This document shows positions 27,473 to 36,156 of a DNA stretch of 64,000 bases, piece after piece (position 1 is the first letter of the stretch; each line of letters begins with the position of its first letter). Position numbers and translations under genes: made by a program. The stretch covers positions 1,736,001-1,800,000 of the forward strand of contig NZ_QRGP01000001.1 in the NCBI RefSeq assembly GCF_003367235.1, read 5' to 3'. The notes beneath the pieces are model-generated. The model was not told the origin of the DNA, ran no database searches, and saw nothing but the letters and a program-made list of their open reading frames with translations. Source of the DNA: Sphingorhabdus pulchriflava (GTDB lineage Bacteria > Pseudomonadota > Alphaproteobacteria > Sphingomonadales > Sphingomonadaceae).

Positions 27473-28270
27473 ATGCCTGATACGACCAAGCGGCTCTTAA
27501 TCGCAATCGGTGCGGTTGCCATCTGGGTTGCCATCACCATGGGGGTGGGGTTGATTCAGGTCGCTCCCGGAACGCCGCTCGACAAATTTGCTTCCGAGCA
27601 GATTGTTTGGGGGACCCCCATGGCGGCAGCATTCATGCTGCTGGTTGCGTGGATGATGGGCTGGCGCGATCTGGGTTTCAACAATGCCCGACCGCTGCGG
27701 TCATGGCGCCTGATCTGGCTGCCTATGCTCCTGATAATCGGCTTTGTCGGCGTGGCAATACTGTTGGACAGGCCCGTTCCCGTATCGGTTGTGCTGATCG
27801 TGGCCATCAACACTATGGTGGTCGGATTTAGTGAGGAACTCGCGTTCCGCGGCGTTCTGTGGGGTGCTGCGCGCAAAGCGATGTCGTTCTGGCCAGCCTT
27901 TTTTCTGGTCTGCTTTCTGTTTGGAATTGTTCACGTGCTGAATGCCCTGATGACAGGGCAGTTCGCTGCGGCCGGGGTGCAGGCATTCAACGCCATGTTG
28001 AGCGGCGCAGCATTCCTGGCCATCCGCATTCGCACCCATTCGATCATCCCGGTGATGATCGTTCACTGGTTGTGGGATCTTGCCGTGTTCGTTCTTGCGG
28101 CAGGCCGTGATGGCCCTTCGCCGGTTATCGATCCGATGGACCAGTTAACGGGAGCACTGATGATAGTTGGGCCAATGGCGCTTTATGGCCTGTTCCTTAT
28201 CCGCAACGCCAAGGTCCGCGAAGGTTGGGATGATGACCTTGTTGGCGAGCAAGGCGTGCAAAAATTTTGA
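27473..28270 (+). CDS. CPBP-family intramembrane metalloprotease
   Basis: 265-residue membrane protein of the CAAX-protease/bacteriocin-processing family. Several helices surround the motif SEELAFRGVLWG (paired Glu followed by Arg), the first metal-site His in FGIVHVLNAL and the second in IVHWLWDLAVF. GGGAGG precedes ATG 27473. Members cleave proteins within membranes or give bacteriocin self-immunity; the substrate here is unknown. Confidence 0.88.
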   Translation: MPDTTKRLLIAIGAVAIWVAITMGVGLIQVAPGTPLDKFASEQIVWGTPMAAAFMLLVAWMMGWRDLGFNNARPLRSWRLIWLPMLLIIGFVGVAILLDRPVPVSVVLIVAINTMVVGFSEELAFRGVLWGAARKAMSFWPAFFLVCFLFGIVHVLNALMTGQFAAAGVQAFNAMLSGAAFLAIRIRTHSIIPVMIVHWLWDLAVFVLAAGRDGPSPVIDPMDQLTGALMIVGPMALYGLFLIRNAKVREGWDDDLVGEQGVQKF

Positions 28271-28284
28271 AGAGGAGAAAGTTC

Positions 28285-28704
28285 ATGAAAATCAGGCATA
28301 TTTTGGCGACTGCAGTTGTGCTGGGTGGTGTCATGCTGGTGCAACCTGCTGCCCTCCAAGCACAAGGTGCAGCAGCACCGATCAGGGTTCAATTCGCAAA
28401 AGGAACCAGCTCAAAGACAATCAAGACTTCAATCCGCGGCGACCAGTCCAAGCTCTATGTCGTGAACGTCCGCGCTGGCCAAAAGCTGACGGTAAAGCTG
28501 ACCCCTAGCAATGCCTCCAACTATTTTAACATCACGGCCCCCGGCGCGCAGCAGGCGCTGTTTATCGGCTCGACCGAAGGCAACAGCTATACAGGCGTCG
28601 TGCCGTCATCGGGTGACTATAAGATCGATGTGTATTTGATGCGCAATGCGGCACGACGCAATGAAACGTCAAACTACACGCTGGTGATAGGTGCGCGCAA
28701 TTAG
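28285..28704 (+). CDS. PliI/PliG-like periplasmic lysozyme-inhibitor homologue
   Basis: 139-residue exported protein. A signal peptide ending in LQA precedes a compact beta-sandwich: VQFAKGTSSKTIKTSI, LYVVNVRAGQKLTVKL, NYFNITAPG, then GDYKIDVYLMRNAARRNE. That last motif is the typical core of proteins annotated as lysozyme inhibitors (PliI/PliG-like) or, in older records, DNA breaking-rejoining protein. Inhibition of lysozyme is inferred from family resemblance only. AGAGGAG lies before ATG 28285. Confidence 0.65.
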   Translation: MKIRHILATAVVLGGVMLVQPAALQAQGAAAPIRVQFAKGTSSKTIKTSIRGDQSKLYVVNVRAGQKLTVKLTPSNASNYFNITAPGAQQALFIGSTEGNSYTGVVPSSGDYKIDVYLMRNAARRNETSNYTLVIGARN

Positions 28705-28853
28705 TCGTTTTGTAACACGCATTGGCAGTCTGGCAATCGAAAATGGCGCAGAATGTCTATCGCATGTCATCAAATGTAAATTGTAGCGCCGGACGGTTCG
28801 GCCCATCCTGCGGGCAAGAAGACTTTTTCGACTCAATGAATGAGGGCTAATTT

Positions 28854-29657
28854 ATGAAGAAGACGGGGAAATTGGCAGCAACAATGTTGGCATCGGCTGC
28901 GATGCTGGCGCAATCAACGGTGGCCTTGGCCGAAACGCCGGGTTCGGTTCGCGATCTGGTCGGTGCTCGGGCGGCAGGTGGCGAGTCCACTTTGGCAGAG
29001 CGCGGCTTCACCATGCATCATGGAACTACCAAGAATGACAGCAAGATTGGATATTGGTGGAATCCGAACACCAAGGAATGCGTCAGCGTCACGACCTATG
29101 ACGGCAAATTTGAAGCGATCAAAAAAGTATCAGCTTCCGATTGCGGTCAAAAATCAAGTAACAATGATGCTGGTGTTGCGGTTGCGGTCGGCGCTGCGGC
29201 TATATTGGGCGCCATCGCGCTGTCGCACAAATCCGACCACCACAATGATAGCAACCACTACAACGATTCCCAGCGTGAGGCCGACTACGAACGCGGCTAT
29301 CGTGATGGTCTGTATAACCAAGCCTATCACAATTATGGCCGATCGGACGCTTACTCTGACGGTTATTCGTCGGGCGTTGAACAGCGTGGCCATGAAACCA
29401 GCTATCGCAACAATAACCACCATAGCGGTGGCTATGTCGCGAATGTCTATGTCGGCGATCTGAACGGCCAGTCACGCGACAATGCGACATCGCAATTGAT
29501 GAGCCGCGGCTTTGTGATGCGCGATGACAAACGCACCGACGATGGCCGGTATCGCACTTTCTGGAATGCCAGCTCCAAGCAGTGCCTCGTGATGGTGTCG
29601 CGCAACGGATATGTCAGTTCTCTCGATCATGTATCGAAAAGTACATGCCGCGATTGA
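28854..29657 (+). CDS. Exported protein with a duplicated domain
   Basis: 267-residue protein with a signal peptide ending in ALA. Two copies of the same roughly 65-residue domain flank a His/Asn/Tyr-rich middle. Copy 1 (about 30-98) has VRDLVGARAAGGESTLAERGF, YWWNPNTKECV and SASDC. Copy 2 (about 198-265) has VGDLNGQSRDNATSQLMSRGF, FWNASSKQCLVMV and SKSTC. Between them are a short hydrophobic Ala-rich segment (GVAVAVGAAAILGAIAL) and a polar repeat-like linker (YERGYRDGLYNQAYH). Each copy keeps two cysteines. Function unknown. Confidence 0.75.
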   Translation: MKKTGKLAATMLASAAMLAQSTVALAETPGSVRDLVGARAAGGESTLAERGFTMHHGTTKNDSKIGYWWNPNTKECVSVTTYDGKFEAIKKVSASDCGQKSSNNDAGVAVAVGAAAILGAIALSHKSDHHNDSNHYNDSQREADYERGYRDGLYNQAYHNYGRSDAYSDGYSSGVEQRGHETSYRNNNHHSGGYVANVYVGDLNGQSRDNATSQLMSRGFVMRDDKRTDDGRYRTFWNASSKQCLVMVSRNGYVSSLDHVSKSTCRD

Positions 29658-29694
29658 CCCCGTGGAAACCCTAAGTACCCGAGAGAAGTAGACT

Positions 29695-31278
29695 GTGGCG
29701 AAGCTGCGAGGCACACACCCCTTGAAGCTTCGCCATTTTTTTGTACCGGGCGTCATCTCGGCTATTGCCGCTATGGGCTCTGCGGCGGCAGCTGCACCAT
29801 TAGGACAGAAGCAGCAATCTGAAGTTGAGATGGCCTCGCACGCTGTTGTCAGCGGCGTTACCGTTTATGACCCAGAACAGCTGCTCAAATTTGCCTCCGC
29901 CCACAGTCGAGCAGAAGATGCGACAGTCAGTGCCGAAAAAATTGCTGAAGCCATTGAACTCATCTACCGCGAAGACGGCTATGCGCTGGCCGAGGTCACG
30001 CTGGCTTATAGTCAGGATGGAAATCCAGTCTTACGCGTCGATGAAGGACAGCTGAAAGCCGTCTCTATAACCGGCTTGCAACCCCGGACCGAGAGCCGGG
30101 TCCGGAGCTATGCGGAGAAACTCCTGGTCAAAACTCCGCTGCAACTGCGCGATCTTGAACGGGCCTTGATGTTATCGTCTGATTTGGCAGGCGTCGCCAT
30201 TGCTAACCAGATTTCGCCCGACTCGTCCGGACGCGGGTCGGTGCTCGCGATACATGGCGCTGAAAACACAACGTCGGGGGCTGCAGGTATCGAAGTTGTT
30301 CCGATCCGCCCAGGCTCTGCCGTCAGGGGCTATGTTGTTCAGGAATTTTATGGCGCGATCACCGGTGGCGATATGGTGAGGATTTTGGGCCAAGCAACGC
30401 TCGATCGGGGCGATGACTGGTCAGTTTCGGGTATGGCTTATTATCGCACGCCGGTTGGTTCGAATGGCACATATATTGAGGCTATGGGCGGTAACACTGT
30501 TGCCCGCAGGGATTTTGCCAACATCACACAGGACAGCCGCCTGACGGGCTGGAATGCAGCATTTGTCATCGGGCATCCGATCGAGCGAAGCCTGACCGAT
30601 TTCACCTATTTGCTCGCCGAATATGAATTTGTCGATGCACGCTCCCGGTTTCTTGGCCAAAAACTGCGGAGCAGCACGCATGCCCTGCGGCTGCGGGCAT
30701 TGAAAGGCACCGATCTAGCGGATGGCAGCCTGTTTCGCGCGGCGGCAACGCTCAGCGGCGGAACCCGGCCAGATGCGGTCCCCGGCAGACTGCCCGACGG
30801 TGCCAAGTCCTTTGCCCACTTTCGCAGTGAAATCGGCTTGGCGGTTCCGCTCGACAAGAAACAGCTGACCAGCCTCAGGGTTGAATTTCGCGGCCAATGG
30901 GCGTCGACACGCCTGCCCGAGGTGGAACGCATCTCGATGGGGCACGCTCCGTTTCTGCGTGGCTATGCGCCTGCAGAGGTAGCGGGCGATCGGGGATATG
31001 GAGCAACCGTTGAAATAGCGCGTAGTGCTGCAACCGGTAACGGTTCGGTTCCTGCGATCACGCCATTCGCCTTTGGCGCACTTGGCTATACCGATATCAT
31101 CAAGCCTCGGCTTGGCGAACGGACGTTGAACACGGTCACCTCGATCGGCTTCGGCAGCAGTTTTCATATCAAGGGCGGCATTCACCTTTCCGGTTGGGCC
31201 GCCGTTCCATTGCGCGATGGGCCACAATCCCGCTCAGGCAATCCTGCTTTCCATGCCAGTGTAACGGTTGGGTGGTGA
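29695..31278 (+). CDS. ShlB/FhaC/HecB-family outer membrane translocator
   Basis: 527-residue protein starting at GTG 29695 (GAGAGAAG upstream) with a signal peptide. A POTRA_2-like part (about 55-160, including YREDGYALAEVTLAYSQDG and VDEGQLKAVSI) precedes a 16-strand-type barrel ending in aromatic VGW. The TpsB hallmark FLRGYAPAEVAGDRGY is present. TpsB proteins thread a large partner across the outer membrane. The next gene starts two bases later and is the obvious partner, but it lacks a TpsA secretion domain. Confidence 0.85.
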   Translation: MAKLRGTHPLKLRHFFVPGVISAIAAMGSAAAAAPLGQKQQSEVEMASHAVVSGVTVYDPEQLLKFASAHSRAEDATVSAEKIAEAIELIYREDGYALAEVTLAYSQDGNPVLRVDEGQLKAVSITGLQPRTESRVRSYAEKLLVKTPLQLRDLERALMLSSDLAGVAIANQISPDSSGRGSVLAIHGAENTTSGAAGIEVVPIRPGSAVRGYVVQEFYGAITGGDMVRILGQATLDRGDDWSVSGMAYYRTPVGSNGTYIEAMGGNTVARRDFANITQDSRLTGWNAAFVIGHPIERSLTDFTYLLAEYEFVDARSRFLGQKLRSSTHALRLRALKGTDLADGSLFRAAATLSGGTRPDAVPGRLPDGAKSFAHFRSEIGLAVPLDKKQLTSLRVEFRGQWASTRLPEVERISMGHAPFLRGYAPAEVAGDRGYGATVEIARSAATGNGSVPAITPFAFGALGYTDIIKPRLGERTLNTVTSIGFGSSFHIKGGIHLSGWAAVPLRDGPQSRSGNPAFHASVTVGW

Positions 31279-31279
31279 G

Positions 31280-32851
31280 ATGACGGTGAATCGCAGACAT
31301 CTCTATTGGTCCTTGGCAACAACTATTGCCCTTGGCGCGGCGGTCACCCTTCAGGCGAACCCGCATCGTGGATGGTGCATTGGCGTGGGAAATCCACATC
31401 GCAGCACCAGCTGCTCGTCAACAACCCCGGTCGTCACCCCTCCGGACGTACAGCCCCCGCAGGTAACGCAACTGCCCCCGCAGCCGAACTTGATCGTTCA
31501 AACCCCGCCACAAGTCACTGTGCCGTCAATACCTTACATTCCCAAGCGGCCGCCGAACAGCAGGCATCCTGTTACGATTGTGCAACCCCCGATCGCACAA
31601 CCGCCGTTGCCGCAACCGCAAACTCCGCAGCAAGGCCCGACGGTGACGCCGCCGCTTCAGCAGCCACCGGTGATGCAGCCCATCGCACAACCACCCATGC
31701 CGCAACCGCAAACACCGCAGCAGGTCCCGGTTGCTATCCCGACACCCCGGCAACCTCCGGTGGTCGCGCCGATGTTGCAACCACCGCTCGTGCAGCCTCC
31801 AACGCCGCAGCAAGGTCCGATGGTGCAGCCGCCACTGGTGCAACAGCCGCCGGTACTCCAGCCGGTGCTGCAACCGCCCCTGCCGCAACCGCAAACACCG
31901 CAGCAAAGCCCAGCGGTGATGCCACCCCTTCAGCAACCACCGTCGCTGCAACCGGTTCTGCAACCACCGCTGGTGCAACCACAGATACCGCAGCAGGTCC
32001 CGGTTGCTATCCCGACACCGCAGCAACCTCCGGTGGTCGCGCCGATGTTGCAACCACCGCTCGTGCAGCCTCCAACGCCGCAGCAAGGTCCGATGGTGCA
32101 GCCGCCACTGGTGCAACCACCGACGACCCGGCCGATAGTGCAACCACCCTTACCGCAGCCGCAAGTGCAGCAACAGGTTCCGATCGCGGTGCCGCCGCTT
32201 CAGCAGCCTCCCGTTATGCAGCCCGTGCTCCAACCACCGCTGACGCCCAATGGTAGCACTGCAGTCGTCATTCTAACGCCCTTACCGGATCCGGGTTTTT
32301 CGGTTTTGGGCGGGGGGCAGGTTCCGGCCAAGGCTGAGACGGGTATTTCGGTGACGCTCCAGCCGACTGCTGGCCAGATACAGAACCCGGTCGTCCATCG
32401 CCCTCGGCCGTACACTAAGCCGGTCGATAGCCCTACGGTCACGCAACCGCCTGTTGTTCTCAAACCGCTCGATCAGCTGGATTATGTTACGCCCGGCGGA
32501 GGCCAGCGACCGATAACTTCTGGCAACAACCAGACTACGATTTACCAACCCGTTGGTGATCCGAAACTTAACCAGCTCGATCCATTGTTGCACGTAGCAA
32601 CTGAGGCAGGTCGTCATCCTGCGCATAATCTGCCTGCCTTCGAAACGCCCAGCGGAGCGGCGCAATGCCTGTTGAGCGGCTTTGGCCGACGTTATTGGAT
32701 TGATGACAAGGGCGTTCGTCACGAAACCGGCATACCCGCTTCGCTGCGCGGTTTTGGACCAATCATGCGCGATGTGCCTGCATTCACCCATCATTCGGCT
32801 GGCTGTGTTCTTCTGGTTTACCGCCGGGAGGATCGTCAGGAACGGAATTAG
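31280..32851 (+). CDS. Repeat-built Pro/Gln-rich exported protein
   Basis: 523-residue protein starting two bases after the translocator stop. A signal-like N-terminus (WSLATTIALGAAVTL) is followed by two cysteines and a roughly 280-residue region of degenerate PQ/PP repeats (units like QPPLPQPQTPQQ). The C-terminus is less repetitive, with two copies of a PGGGQ motif (YVTPGGGQRPITSGNN and the earlier VLGGGQVP) and two cysteines (QCLLSGFGRRYW, GCVLLVYRRE). It does not resemble TpsA haemagglutinins. The strongly biased composition keeps other frames open too (for example 31306-32256), which are shadows. Confidence 0.7.
   Translation: MTVNRRHLYWSLATTIALGAAVTLQANPHRGWCIGVGNPHRSTSCSSTTPVVTPPDVQPPQVTQLPPQPNLIVQTPPQVTVPSIPYIPKRPPNSRHPVTIVQPPIAQPPLPQPQTPQQGPTVTPPLQQPPVMQPIAQPPMPQPQTPQQVPVAIPTPRQPPVVAPMLQPPLVQPPTPQQGPMVQPPLVQQPPVLQPVLQPPLPQPQTPQQSPAVMPPLQQPPSLQPVLQPPLVQPQIPQQVPVAIPTPQQPPVVAPMLQPPLVQPPTPQQGPMVQPPLVQPPTTRPIVQPPLPQPQVQQQVPIAVPPLQQPPVMQPVLQPPLTPNGSTAVVILTPLPDPGFSVLGGGQVPAKAETGISVTLQPTAGQIQNPVVHRPRPYTKPVDSPTVTQPPVVLKPLDQLDYVTPGGGQRPITSGNNQTTIYQPVGDPKLNQLDPLLHVATEAGRHPAHNLPAFETPSGAAQCLLSGFGRRYWIDDKGVRHETGIPASLRGFGPIMRDVPAFTHHSAGCVLLVYRREDRQERN
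31718..32123 (+). repeat. Direct repeat of 273-bp period in the Pro-rich gene
   Basis: The segment beginning CAGCAGGTCCCGGTTGCTAT at 31718 recurs at 31991, an exact 273-base (91-codon) offset, with about 130 bases nearly identical (one visible difference near 31746/32019). The period keeps the reading frame, so the gene can expand or contract by whole units. Shorter PQ-coding repeats fill the rest of 31600-32230. Confidence 0.85.
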
Positions 32852-32894
32852 CTAGGATACCAATTTATTCGTCCTCGATCGAAGGGAGCAAGAA

Positions 32895-34949
32895 ATGAAA
32901 ATTAGCCTCAAATCAGGGTTCTGCCTCACCGCAGCCATTTGTACCCTGGTGATATCCTCCCCTCTTGCGGCACAGCAGACCACGGAAAAGGCAGCGATTG
33001 GGACATGGGGCGTCGACACGACCAACATGTCCAAAACGGTAAGCGCCGGTGATGATTTCTATCGCTATGTCAACGAAGGCTGGCTGAAAACGGCAAAAGC
33101 CCCAACTGGCATTCCGTATATCGACGCCTTCGTTGAAGTGTATCTCTCCACAGAACAGCGTGTCGGCGGAATTATTGCTGAAGCGCGGGAAACTACCGAT
33201 GCACCGGGCAGTCCAGAACAGATGATTGGCGATTTTCATCGATCAGCTTCTGATATGGAACGCCGAAACGCGCTTGGCATTACACCTATCGCGAGCACCT
33301 TATCGATTGTGGCAGGCACGACTGACCGCAACGACATCGCGCGAATCATGGCCTATCCTTGGATTGACGGGTTCATGGGCGGCGGCGTTCTCGCCAATGC
33401 GAACGATCCCACCAAACAAATGGCGGCTGTAGGTGTGGGCGGGTTAACGATGCCGTCGCGCGATTATTACCTCGCCGATGCCGAGCCCTATATTGGTCAT
33501 AGAAAGGCATTGCTCGAATACATCGCTTCAAGTCTACGTCGTGCCGGGATCGACAATCCGGACGCGCGCGCTGAAAAAATCATGGCACTGGAATTGGAAA
33601 TAGCAAAGCGCCAGTGGAGTCTGGGCCAACAGCGCGATGTCGTCGCAATGAACAATGTGATGACGCCCGCTCAATTGAAGGCGTACGCACCTGGTTTCCC
33701 ATGGGATGTCTTTCTCGCCGAGATGCAGTTCGACACACAGTCACAAATCAAGGTTACGACCGACACCGCAACCCGCGACATCGCAAAATTGTTCGCAGAG
33801 ACCCCTGTGGCCGATCTTCAATCGTTCCTGACCTACAAAACACTCGACGCATGGGCAGATTCATTGTCCGAACCCTGGGTGCAGGCGCATTTCGAGTTTC
33901 ATGGAAAAAGAATGCAGGATACCTCCGAACGTCGTCCTGCGGAACTCGAAGCCATTGCATCGGTCAATGCAGCGCTAGGTGAAGAAATCGGCAAGGCATA
34001 TGTAGCCGAATATTTCGGAGCGTCTGACCGCGCCAAGGTTCAAGAAATGGTCGGCTATCTGCGCGACACCTATCGCGCCCGTATCCAGAAACTCGAATGG
34101 ATGGATGAGCCGACCCGTGCTGAAGCATTGGTCAAGCTCGAAAAGGTCGCGAGCTATATTGGCTATCCTGAAAAATGGCATGACCGATCTAACGTTCGAA
34201 TTACCGCGGACGACTATGTCGGCAACCAAAACCGCCTGATTAATTGGGTGCGCGCTGACAATCTGAAGAAGCTGACCGAACCAACGCGCAGCTGGGAATT
34301 CCCATATAGCCCGCAGGAAATCAATGCAGGTTACAGCCAGTCGAAAAACTCGATAACGTTCCCTGCCGGTGTCCTCCAACCTCCATTTTTTGACCCCAAG
34401 GCTGATGCAGCGGTAAACTTCGGTTCAATTGCCGCAGTAATAGGCCATGAATTTGGACATGGCTTCGACGATCAAGGCAGCCGTTCCGACGGCGAGGGCA
34501 AAATACGCGACTGGTGGACCAAGGCTTCGCGCGCCGAGTTCGAAAAGCGGACGGCTGGTCTGGTCGACCAGTTCAACCAATATGATGCGCTACCCGGTCT
34601 AAAGATCAATGGACGCCAAAATCTGGGCGAGAATATTGGCGATCTCGGGGGGCTCTCGGTTGCTTACGCCGCCTACCAAACTTACGTCAAAGAGAAGCAA
34701 GGCGGCAAGGCACCTGTCATTGGTGGTTTTACAGGTGATCAACGCTTCTTCCTTGCTTGGGCGCAACTCTGGCGCAATATCACAAGCGAAGGCGAGACGC
34801 GTCGACGCACCTTATCCGACCCACACAGCCCCGGCGAATTCCGTGTAAACGGCATCGTGCGCAATGTTGATGCCTGGTATAAGGCGTTCAATGTGAAGCC
34901 GGGCGACAAGCTTTACCTGCCGCCGGAACGGCGCGTGCGCATCTGGTGA
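32895..34949 (+). CDS. M13-family zinc metallopeptidase (neprilysin-like)
   Basis: 684-residue exported peptidase with a signal peptide ending in LAA. It has the M13 N-terminal domain (DDFYRYVNEGWLK) and the zinc site HEFGH (about residue 519, IGHEFGHGFDDQGS). The downstream Glu motif is GENIGDLGG (about 579), and FPAGVLQPPFF and the C-terminal PGDKLYLPPERRVRIW are also typical. It cleaves peptides in the periplasm or outside. AAGGGAG lies before ATG 32895. Catalytic residues look complete. Confidence 0.95.
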   Translation: MKISLKSGFCLTAAICTLVISSPLAAQQTTEKAAIGTWGVDTTNMSKTVSAGDDFYRYVNEGWLKTAKAPTGIPYIDAFVEVYLSTEQRVGGIIAEARETTDAPGSPEQMIGDFHRSASDMERRNALGITPIASTLSIVAGTTDRNDIARIMAYPWIDGFMGGGVLANANDPTKQMAAVGVGGLTMPSRDYYLADAEPYIGHRKALLEYIASSLRRAGIDNPDARAEKIMALELEIAKRQWSLGQQRDVVAMNNVMTPAQLKAYAPGFPWDVFLAEMQFDTQSQIKVTTDTATRDIAKLFAETPVADLQSFLTYKTLDAWADSLSEPWVQAHFEFHGKRMQDTSERRPAELEAIASVNAALGEEIGKAYVAEYFGASDRAKVQEMVGYLRDTYRARIQKLEWMDEPTRAEALVKLEKVASYIGYPEKWHDRSNVRITADDYVGNQNRLINWVRADNLKKLTEPTRSWEFPYSPQEINAGYSQSKNSITFPAGVLQPPFFDPKADAAVNFGSIAAVIGHEFGHGFDDQGSRSDGEGKIRDWWTKASRAEFEKRTAGLVDQFNQYDALPGLKINGRQNLGENIGDLGGLSVAYAAYQTYVKEKQGGKAPVIGGFTGDQRFFLAWAQLWRNITSEGETRRRTLSDPHSPGEFRVNGIVRNVDAWYKAFNVKPGDKLYLPPERRVRIW

Positions 34950-35164
34950 GTTCATAGACTGGGGTTTTCATGTCTGAGTTTTGATGTCGACGACGCCTTC
35001 ACTTTGATGGGGATCCGTCTTGTTACGTCATGAACGAAGGGCCGGAAGCGAGGAACCGCAGTGTATTGCCGAATGGCAGTTAAGTTAGCGGCTTCTGAAT
35101 GTTACCGCAGTCCGACGATGCGGAATGACGGGACTTGAGAGAAATTTGCTGTGAGCTCTCCTTG
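34950..35164. other. Intergenic gap between the M13 gene and the nitrate operon
   Basis: About 215 bp between convergent genes with no recognised gene. I did not find a clear factor-independent terminator for either side. Confidence 0.5.
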
Positions 35165-35374
35165 CTACCACAAATATCGCATAACCTTCGAAATGCATTT
35201 TTCGACGACTTGAGATGATTGAGCAAATCTGTCCGTGGTTTGGCGGCTTTGCTTTACCTCTAAGTAACCGCACCATGAGCATCTTGCCGCAGGATTGCTC
35301 TCAATATTCGCATTGCCTTCAATATGTCCGCATAATGGGCAGGTTTTGGTGTTTAGAAAGCGGAATATTCTCAT
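35165..35374 (-). CDS. Small zinc-ribbon-like protein coupled to cobA
   Basis: 69-codon frame whose ATG (35372-35374) overlaps the cobA stop as ATGA. It encodes two CxxC knuckles about 17 residues apart, CPLCGHIEGN and CSWCGYLEV, as in small zinc ribbons. There is no strong ribosome site, but the overlap suits translational coupling. The C-terminus is unremarkable. It could be chance; conservation at this locus would decide. Confidence 0.4.
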   Translation of the reverse strand: MRIFRFLNTKTCPLCGHIEGNANIESNPAARCSWCGYLEVKQSRQTTDRFAQSSQVVEKCISKVMRYLW

Positions 35375-36156
35375 GTGACTGCCGCTGTCTTCGCAGTGTC
35401 GTACGCCGTCGATAATGATGGCGGGAGTGGACGTACTGCCTCGCCGATTATCAAAACTGCTGGCCCATCTGTGACTGAGGCGCTTGTTGCTATAGCCAGT
35501 AGATCTAACCGAGTCCGAACCTTTCGTTCGTTCGGTAAGCTGGCGTTTTCGACAATCAAGGCCGGTGTATTCCGATTGAGCCCAGCTTGCATCAGTTCAT
35601 CAGCAGCATCTTTGGCTGCGGCTTTTCCCATATAAATGACGAGCGTCGATGCCGGATCCGCCAAAGCTGCCCAATCGGTTGCGTTGCAATCTTCTGCACT
35701 TAAATGAGCTGTGACAAAGGTAAGCTTTCTAGCGCTCCCTCTCAAAGTCAGCGATGCACCAGCAGACGCGACAGCAGCGCTGGCTGCTGTTATTCCAGGG
35801 CAAATCCGGACAGGTACGCCCTGCAAAGACAAGTGTTCGATTTCCTCGGATGTACGAGCGAAAATTGCAGGGTCGCCACCTTTCAACCGAACCACTCGTT
35901 TCCCTGATCGGGCAGCAGAGAGGAGCAGATCGTTGATGCTTTTCTGATCTTTCGAATGTCGACCGGATCGTTTGCCGACACTTACCCTCTCAACATGTTG
36001 GGGTATGATTTCCAAAACGCCCTTGCCGACCAGCGCATCGTAGAAGACAATATTTGCGGCAGTGATCAGCTTTTCCGCCTTGCGGGTCAGCAGGTCGGGG
36101 TCACCGGGGCCGGCACCTACCAGCCAGACGGTTCCGGGTTCGATTGTGTCAGGCAT
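35371..36156 (-). CDS. cobA: Uroporphyrinogen-III C-methyltransferase
   Basis: 261-residue SAM-dependent enzyme making precorrin-2, the precursor of the siroheme needed by NirB. Seen are VWLVGAGPGDPDLLTRKA, YDALVGKGVLEI, RLKGGDPAIFART and the PGITAASAA region. The start ATG at 36154-36156 overlaps the nasA stop, with AAAGGAGC ahead of it; upstream in-frame extensions lie inside nasA. No precorrin-2 dehydrogenase/ferrochelatase is fused, so that step must come from elsewhere. It is the last clear gene of the nitrate operon. Confidence 0.93.
   Translation of the reverse strand: MPDTIEPGTVWLVGAGPGDPDLLTRKAEKLITAANIVFYDALVGKGVLEIIPQHVERVSVGKRSGRHSKDQKSINDLLLSAARSGKRVVRLKGGDPAIFARTSEEIEHLSLQGVPVRICPGITAASAAVASAGASLTLRGSARKLTFVTAHLSAEDCNATDWAALADPASTLVIYMGKAAAKDAADELMQAGLNRNTPALIVENASLPNERKVRTRLDLLAIATSASVTDGPAVLIIGEAVRPLPPSLSTAYDTAKTAAVT

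Noticed and set aside
31600-32230. Possible CRISPR-like array
   Set aside because: Repeats are coding, of irregular length and in frame with the Pro/Gln protein, with no unique spacers.
31306-32256. Long alternative-frame and antisense open frames in the Pro-rich gene
   Set aside because: They arise from the repeated DNA; composition is Ala/Thr or Arg/Leu-rich with no signal, domain or ribosome site.
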